40,623 bases of DNA from an uncultured Methylococcaceae bacterium (lineage in GTDB: Bacteria > Pseudomonadota > Gammaproteobacteria > Methylococcales > Methylomonadaceae), in the NCBI GenBank assembly GCA_903934035.1, contig CAIZMK010000196.1, forward strand, positions 1-40,623. Reading direction: 5' to 3'. The translations under genes were made by a program, and so were the position numbers. Shown here one piece after another: positions 35,862 to 40,623 of this stretch (position 1 is the stretch's first letter; each line of letters starts with the position of its first letter). The notes below the pieces were generated by a model, which saw nothing but the letters and a program-made list of their open reading frames with translations, made no database searches and was not told the DNA's origin.

Positions 35862-37817
35862 CTATTTTAAATTGGCAGTCCGCGTCCATAACACATCATT
35901 AATACCACACTGCGGTACAAATCCTGACACGGCTTGAGTCAACACTTGTCTAATAAGCTCAAAATTATCATCTAGGCTGGCCAACTCCAATTGTTGCAAC
36001 ATTTTCTCCAAATCTGGCCAAGCAATCACTTGCTCCTGGGCCCGCATAATTCTAGGATGAGTAGTTTCTGAAACCTCATCACCAATAAGTAACTCTTCGT
36101 AAAGCTTTTCACCTGATCTCAAACCAGTATAAATAATTTCTATCTCACCGTTTGGATGCGCTTCATCTTTTATTTCTAAACCACTTAAATGAATCATACG
36201 TTTTGCTAAATCAACGATACGTATAGGTTCACCCATATCTAATACCAAAACGTCACCACCCTGCCCTAAAGCACCCGCCTGAATAACTAACTGCGCAGCT
36301 TCGGGAATAGTCATAAAATAACGAATAATACGTTCATCAGTGACCGTAACAGGACCACCTCTAGCAATCTGCTCTCTGAATAAAGGTACGACAGAACCCG
36401 ATGAGCCTAAGACATTACCAAAACGCACCATGGTAAAGCGCGTTTGATGCTCACTACCAAAACCCGCACTCAAAGCTTGCAAAATTAATTCTGCAAAGCG
36501 TTTAGTGGCTCCCATAGTATTAGTCGGTCTGACCGCCTTATCAGTTGATATTAAAACAAACAATTCAACATTAGCTTTAATAGCGGCTTGCGCGACATAT
36601 AAAGTCCCAAAGATATTATTCCTAATCGCCTCACCGGGATTTTTTTCTACCATGGGGACATGCTTATACGCCGCCGCATGATAAAGAGTTTGAACTTTAA
36701 AAACAGTGCACACATTTTCTACACGCCTAGCATCAGCAACAGAACCTAGTACCGTAATAATTTCGACAGATGCAAATTGAGGCTTACGGCTTAACAAATG
36801 CTGCAGCTCTTTTTCTATGGCATACAGGGCAAATTCACTCAACTCAAAAAGAATCAACATACGTGGTTGTAACTGCACAATTTGCCGACAAAGTTCCGAC
36901 CCAATAGACCCACCCGCTCCAGTAACCATCACTATCTTTTCGGTGATCGCTGCCGCCAATAAAGATTGATCAGGGGCAACGGGATGCCGTCCTAAAAGAT
37001 CAGCAATATCGACTTCCTGCAAAGCATCAACGGTGATTTTACCTTGAGCAATATCAGATAAGCCCGGCATAGACATGACGTGCACGGCATAAGGCTCAAG
37101 CAATTTTATTAAATCACTAATATGCGATCGTTTGGCTGAAGGCATCGCCAACAGCACATCAGTAATTTGATAGCGCTCTATTAAATAACTTAAGGCATTA
37201 AAAGGATAAATACGTAAACCGTTGATCTTACTTTTATGCAATAAACCATCATCATCTATAAAAGCAACTGGACGAAATTCCCGACCATGCTCTAAAGCGG
37301 AAGCCAACTGCACGCCGGCACTACCCGCGCCATAAATCAGCACATTTTTTTTACGGACATCACTAGTGTCGCGTAACCCACCTAAACGAAAATAAGTTTC
37401 GCCCAACCACCAACGCGCAAAAAATCGACTACTACCCACCAGCAACATGACCAGCAACCAATTTAATGGCGAAACAGTACGAGGAATAACCTTAATACCT
37501 GATTCATACAAGACAAAGGCAAAGACTAAGGCATATATAGTCGTCGCCTGCATAATAGTCCATAAGGCGCGTATTTCTATATAACGAATGATAGCTCGAT
37601 ACAAACCTAATCTAAGAAAAACAGGTACTGCAATGACCGGTGCTACCGCAAACAAATACCATTCATCACCTTTAGGCATATAAAGCTCGCCCCAACGCAA
37701 AGAAAACGCTGACCATAAAGCGAACAATACAAAAAACACATCGGTACTAATTAAAATAAAAGCCTTATTACGCCGTTTAAGACCAATAAACCAAGAGGCT
37801 AAAATAGCTTGCTTCAT
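35862..37817 (-). CDS. wbpM: WbpM-like nucleotide-sugar 4,6-dehydratase (membrane-anchored)
   Basis: A 651-aa protein of the WbpM/CapD/FlaA1 family. The N-terminal part has four membrane helices. A first Rossmann-like segment (LIYGAGSAGVQLA, about 165) follows, then the catalytic short-chain dehydrogenase domain with VMVTGAGGSIGSE near residue 300. The STDKAVRPTNTMGATKR block (about 425-441) has Met where most relatives have the catalytic Tyr, as in WbpM. The reaction is removal of water from UDP-GlcNAc to a 4-keto-6-deoxy sugar at the inner membrane. Its ATG overlaps the stop of the previous gene (ATGA). Last gene of the operon. Confidence 0.93.
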   Translation of the reverse strand: MKQAILASWFIGLKRRNKAFILISTDVFFVLFALWSAFSLRWGELYMPKGDEWYLFAVAPVIAVPVFLRLGLYRAIIRYIEIRALWTIMQATTIYALVFAFVLYESGIKVIPRTVSPLNWLLVMLLVGSSRFFARWWLGETYFRLGGLRDTSDVRKKNVLIYGAGSAGVQLASALEHGREFRPVAFIDDDGLLHKSKINGLRIYPFNALSYLIERYQITDVLLAMPSAKRSHISDLIKLLEPYAVHVMSMPGLSDIAQGKITVDALQEVDIADLLGRHPVAPDQSLLAAAITEKIVMVTGAGGSIGSELCRQIVQLQPRMLILFELSEFALYAIEKELQHLLSRKPQFASVEIITVLGSVADARRVENVCTVFKVQTLYHAAAYKHVPMVEKNPGEAIRNNIFGTLYVAQAAIKANVELFVLISTDKAVRPTNTMGATKRFAELILQALSAGFGSEHQTRFTMVRFGNVLGSSGSVVPLFREQIARGGPVTVTDERIIRYFMTIPEAAQLVIQAGALGQGGDVLVLDMGEPIRIVDLAKRMIHLSGLEIKDEAHPNGEIEIIYTGLRSGEKLYEELLIGDEVSETTHPRIMRAQEQVIAWPDLEKMLQQLELASLDDNFELIRQVLTQAVSGFVPQCGINDVLWTRTANLK

Positions 37818-38851
37818 ACAGATTCTCTTTGACCCGCGCGAAAAACAATGGCCAGCACTATTAAGGGCAGATAAGCCAATAGTAAAGCAAAGCCCGCATT
37901 AATTTGATTCAAAGCCACGCCCAACGCCAAGGGCAATAACCAAACTAAATTAATAACCGCAACGGTTAAAGTGACTTTCTTATGAGAACCATAAAATCTA
38001 GCGGCATATTGATAAGCATGACTGCAATGCGCCTGATAGACTTTTTCGCCTCTTAATAAACGCCTAAATAAAGTCCAAGTCGCATCAGTGATAAAAACCG
38101 CTAATAAAATCAGCCAGCTCCATAAGAACAAAGGATTAACCCACGCTGCCTGAATAGACAGCAAACCTAATACAATACCTAAAAAACCACTGCCCGCATC
38201 ACCCATAAAAATCTTAGCAGGTGGAAAATTCCACACTAAAAAGCCAACAACAGTCATCGTCAACAATACCGGCACCCCCCATAATGTATTAGCCTCAGCT
38301 TGGATGGCATATAAAAGAGCAGCGCCTACGCTAACCGTAATCGCCTCAATACTGGCAATTCCATCAATACCATCCATAAAGTTATAAAGGTTCAGCAACC
38401 ATACTAAATACAGAGCCGCTAAGAGTTGACCTATCCAGCCCAAATCTAAAGTAAGTATAGATAAACCTAGAACAGGCAAGATGATGGTCGGCAAACCACC
38501 TAAACAATAAAGCCCCCAGGCGGCAGCACAAAAATGCACCAACAAACGCCAACGCGCGGCAATATGACCATGATCATCTAAAAAGCCAGTGATAGCTACG
38601 ATCGCACCAGCACCTAATAGTGCCCATAACACAGACCCTGCAAGCAGATCTAAACCAAAGAGTGCAAGCAAACCCAACAAAAATACGATGACTATCGATA
38701 AGCCACCGCCTCTAGGGGTAGGCAATTTATGTGAACTACGCGCATTAGGAATATCTATCAAACTTGCGGCCAAGGCATAACGACGCAGCCAGCCTGTCAA
38801 CAAACCACTTAACAGCATAGCCAAAATACATAAGCTTACTAACATTAACAT
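37814..38851 (-). CDS. wbpL: WbpL/WecA-like undecaprenyl-phosphate sugar-1-phosphate transferase
   Basis: A 345-aa polytopic membrane enzyme (about ten helices) of glycosyltransferase family 4. IDIPNARSSHKLPTPRGGG near residue 35 is the family entry motif. NLYNFMDGIDGIAS (about 155) holds the catalytic acidic residues, and FMGDAGSGFLG (about 216) is the third motif. It loads an N-acetyl sugar phosphate on undecaprenyl phosphate to start a surface glycan. The start overlaps the end of the epimerase gene by 7 bp and the end overlaps wbpM by 4 bp, so the three genes are one unit. Confidence 0.92.
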   Translation of the reverse strand: MLMLVSLCILAMLLSGLLTGWLRRYALAASLIDIPNARSSHKLPTPRGGGLSIVIVFLLGLLALFGLDLLAGSVLWALLGAGAIVAITGFLDDHGHIAARWRLLVHFCAAAWGLYCLGGLPTIILPVLGLSILTLDLGWIGQLLAALYLVWLLNLYNFMDGIDGIASIEAITVSVGAALLYAIQAEANTLWGVPVLLTMTVVGFLVWNFPPAKIFMGDAGSGFLGIVLGLLSIQAAWVNPLFLWSWLILLAVFITDATWTLFRRLLRGEKVYQAHCSHAYQYAARFYGSHKKVTLTVAVINLVWLLPLALGVALNQINAGFALLLAYLPLIVLAIVFRAGQRESV

Positions 38852-39807
38852 GACCGATTATTCCTGTAAGCAATCGCAACTTTATCTAAAGCCTCTCGCA
38901 CTGAGAGCGGCGGCTGCCAGCCCAATAATTCCCGAGCCTTAGAACTATCGACTTGCAAAGAACCACACAGACGTTCCGCCATCGCGTGCTTGCCTAATAA
39001 TTTAGCAGCTATCATGATTAAAGGCTCTGGCAACTTGAATAAACGAGCCGGTTTACCGAGTGCTGAGCCCATGGCAATTAACAACTCAGGTGTAGACATA
39101 TCGACACCATCCGAAGCTAAAAATATTTGATTAGCGGCTGCCGGATGGGTAATACAGAGCTGTATTAAATTAATTAAATTATCTAAAGCTAATAAACTAC
39201 GCTGATTTTGAATACTACCTAATGGCAATACCAGACCTATATCCAAGCAGCGCATCATAGCTTTAAAGTTTGCCTTAACGCCTGGACCATAAATTAACAC
39301 AGGGCGAATAATCACAAGTTCTAAGCCTGTCTCTTTAGCCAATTGCTGCAAGGCCAGCTCGGCTTCATATTTAGAAATTCCATAAGCATCTAAGGGAGCT
39401 GGCACGTCACCTTCTCGATAAGGATGACCTAAGCTCGTAGCTTCACCATTGACTTTAATTGAGCTGATAAAGATAAAACGTTTGACTCCTGCCTGAACGG
39501 CTTGTCTAGCTAGATTTAAAGTCCCTTCAACATTGACTTGACGATAGGCCGACAAAGCATCTGCGACTGTTTCGTTCATAACATGTACTCGAGCAGCCAA
39601 ATGAATCACCACAGCAACATCAACTAGCGCCTCTGCCCAAAGCGTATCGCTATTAATGTCACCTACCGATATTGTTTGCTGGCCATCATTTGTTTGAAAG
39701 TTACCACGTAGTGGAGCGCGTACCTGATAACCTTGTTTTGTTAAGGCAAAGCTTAACGGCTGACCTACAAAACCCTGAGCGCCCGTAACAAGTATGATTC
39801 CTGCCAT
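38845..39807 (-). CDS. wbpV: NAD-dependent epimerase/reductase, WbpV-like
   Basis: A 320-aa extended short-chain dehydrogenase. It has the Rossmann motif VTGAQGFVGQP at the N-terminus, HLAARVHVMNE, then FISSIKVNGEA and YGISKYEAE, which supply the Ser and the YxxxK catalytic pair. It probably reduces or epimerises the 4-keto sugar made by the WbpM-like enzyme, as in UDP-QuiNAc or FucNAc formation. The track starts at a TTG; I use the ATG giving MAGIILVTG because AGGT lies just upstream. First gene of the operon, with a promoter at 39873-39900. Confidence 0.88.
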   Translation of the reverse strand: MAGIILVTGAQGFVGQPLSFALTKQGYQVRAPLRGNFQTNDGQQTISVGDINSDTLWAEALVDVAVVIHLAARVHVMNETVADALSAYRQVNVEGTLNLARQAVQAGVKRFIFISSIKVNGEATSLGHPYREGDVPAPLDAYGISKYEAELALQQLAKETGLELVIIRPVLIYGPGVKANFKAMMRCLDIGLVLPLGSIQNQRSLLALDNLINLIQLCITHPAAANQIFLASDGVDMSTPELLIAMGSALGKPARLFKLPEPLIMIAAKLLGKHAMAERLCGSLQVDSSKARELLGWQPPLSVREALDKVAIAYRNNRSC

Positions 39808-39872
39808 TAAGTTACCTGATTTTTGCAATGCTACAACTCACTGTTTATTGAAATAATCTAGCTTTGCAGCAG

Positions 39873-39900
39873 AGTATACCATATCAAGTTACTGACCCAA
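39873..39900 (-). promoter_or_regulatory. Putative promoter of the wbpV-wbpL-wbpM-like operon
   Basis: On the minus strand TTGGGT, a 16-bp spacer and TATACT with an extended -10 (TGGTATACT) give a leader of about 60 bases. The 42-bp array begins about 54 bp further upstream. Confidence 0.55.
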
Positions 39901-39953
39901 TGTTGAGCGATCACATTACTGAACTTTATGCCGTTACTCAATCATGATTACTC

Positions 39954-40373
39954 CTAACTAGCTTAGCAATGCACGATAATTTCTTAAGATGACTGCTAGT
40001 TTACTTAACAAGGTTCCATAGTTTTTTAAGATCATCGCTAATTTACTGAGCAATCTTCTATAATTTTTTAAAACTACTGCTAGTTGAATTGGCAAGGTTC
40101 CATGGTTTTTTAAGATCACCGCTAGTTTACTGAGCAATCTTCTATGATTTTTTAAAACTACTGCTATTTGACTTAGCAATGCTCCATGGTTTTTTAAGAT
40201 CACTGCTAGTTTACTGAGCAATCTTCTATGATTTTTTAAAACTACTGCTAGTTGACTTAGCAATGCCTCATGGTTTTTTAAGATCACTGCTAGTTTAAAT
40301 AGCAATGCTCTGTAATTTTTTAAGAACGCTGCAAGTTCACTTAGCAATGTTCTATAATTTTTTACGATCAAAG
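39954..40373. repeat. Ten-copy 42-bp tandem array
   Basis: There are ten units of exactly 42 bp with no indels. Typical unit: CTAGTTTACTGAGCAATC then TTCTATGATTTTTTAAAACTACTG. Two types mostly alternate, one with CTTCTATGATTTTTTAAAACTA and one with TCCATGGTTTTTTAAGATCA, so a higher-order 84-bp period is seen in the middle; two units (fourth and sixth full ones from the inner left) are identical. Each carries a T6 tract. The outer units are the most divergent. Because 42 is a multiple of three, one minus-strand frame stays open across the array (39958-40371), encoding 14-residue repeats like KNHRRLLSKLAVIL. Confidence 0.95.
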
Positions 40374-40397
40374 GGTGTTAAAGTAAATGATTTTGAT

Positions 40398-40425
40398 TTG
40401 ATTTATAATAAGTTGTTAGTATAAT
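40398..40425 (+). promoter_or_regulatory. Possible promoter reading out of the right edge
   Basis: TTGATT, a 16-bp spacer and TATAAT on the plus strand. The following 200 bp to the window end hold no gene I can support. Confidence 0.35.
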
Positions 40426-40623
40426 CGGGCCATATCCTAAACTGACTTCTATTATAAATTTCAATTTATAAGCAACCATGAAAGCATTGCTTTGCAAGAC
40501 GGAAAGAAGGTAGCTCCAAGCGTTTTTTTCACCAAACTATCAAAACTTATCATGGTAAATTCGATATTAATAGAATTACACCATCATAAATTTTCGATAA
40601 GAACTTAACCATTAATCTTGAAT

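Noticed and set aside
39958-40371. 137-aa ORF as a confirmed gene
   Set aside because: It starts at TTG without a ribosome-binding site and is open mainly because the 42-bp unit is a multiple of three; listed as a repeat instead.
40470-40530. Cyclic-di-GMP (GEMM) riboswitch, from GCAAGACGGAAAGAAGG
   Set aside because: The conserved GGGACGCAAAGCC core and the paired tetraloop region are not present; the likeness is superficial.

Overview
This is an AT-rich chromosomal window. It looks like a gammaproteobacterial methanotroph (order Methylococcales). Two adjacent genes encode methylene-tetrahydromethanopterin dehydrogenases, enzymes of H4MPT-linked formaldehyde oxidation. The order pilMNOPQ-aroK-aroB-(damX-like ATPase) and a wbpV-wbpL-wbpM-like gene order are both typical of gammaproteobacteria. 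The genus cannot be fixed from the sequence alone. I saw no prophage, integrase, intact insertion sequence, CRISPR array, tRNA or rRNA.

Layout. 1-2805: the 3' end of tsaB meets a metallophosphoesterase tail to tail; upstream of that, on the minus strand, is a pair of MtdB-family genes. 2806-3805: a 1-kb gene-free stretch with dispersed palindromic repeats. 3806-13212: a long plus-strand run with the type IV pilus machine pilMNOPQ, shikimate genes aroK and aroB, an AAA ATPase in the damX position, hemE and a DUF411 metal-binding protein. 13213-14202: a tandem 131-bp repeat, a terminator-like hairpin and a very AT-rich spacer. 14203-18503: a batD-like gene, a nested inverted-repeat element, a Tat-exported M15-type peptidase with a histidine-rich linker, and a DUF1704 putative metallopeptidase. 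18504-22968: more repeats, a TonB-dependent receptor and rimO. 23001-26773: a cluster of small or poorly known envelope genes, including a 37-aa lipoprotein and a 43-aa membrane protein absent from the ORF track, an HTTM-DCC fusion, a lipocalin-like secreted protein, a three-helix membrane protein and a DUF2970 protein. 26870-35016: metH, a DUF836 glutaredoxin-like gene, typA, and a LysR-methyltransferase-rhodanese group. 35423-35688: a 50-aa membrane protein gene with its own promoter and a structured 3' region. 35862-39807: a wbpV-wbpL-wbpM-like surface-polysaccharide operon. Upstream of its promoter lies an exact ten-copy 42-bp tandem array.

How the genes fit together. The pil genes form the inner-membrane alignment complex and outer-membrane secretin of the type IV pilus. 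The Mtd pair acts in cytoplasmic C1 oxidation, and MetH takes methyl groups from folate. The wbp-like genes make and load the first sugar of a surface glycan. Much of the non-coding DNA is dispersed palindromic repeats, at least four families, many at the ends of convergent genes. I found no clear new defence or mobile system. The most unusual items are the 42-bp array upstream of the wbp promoter, the nested inverted-repeat element, the CCTCC-rich possible small RNA, the His-rich peptidase and the unannotated small envelope proteins.
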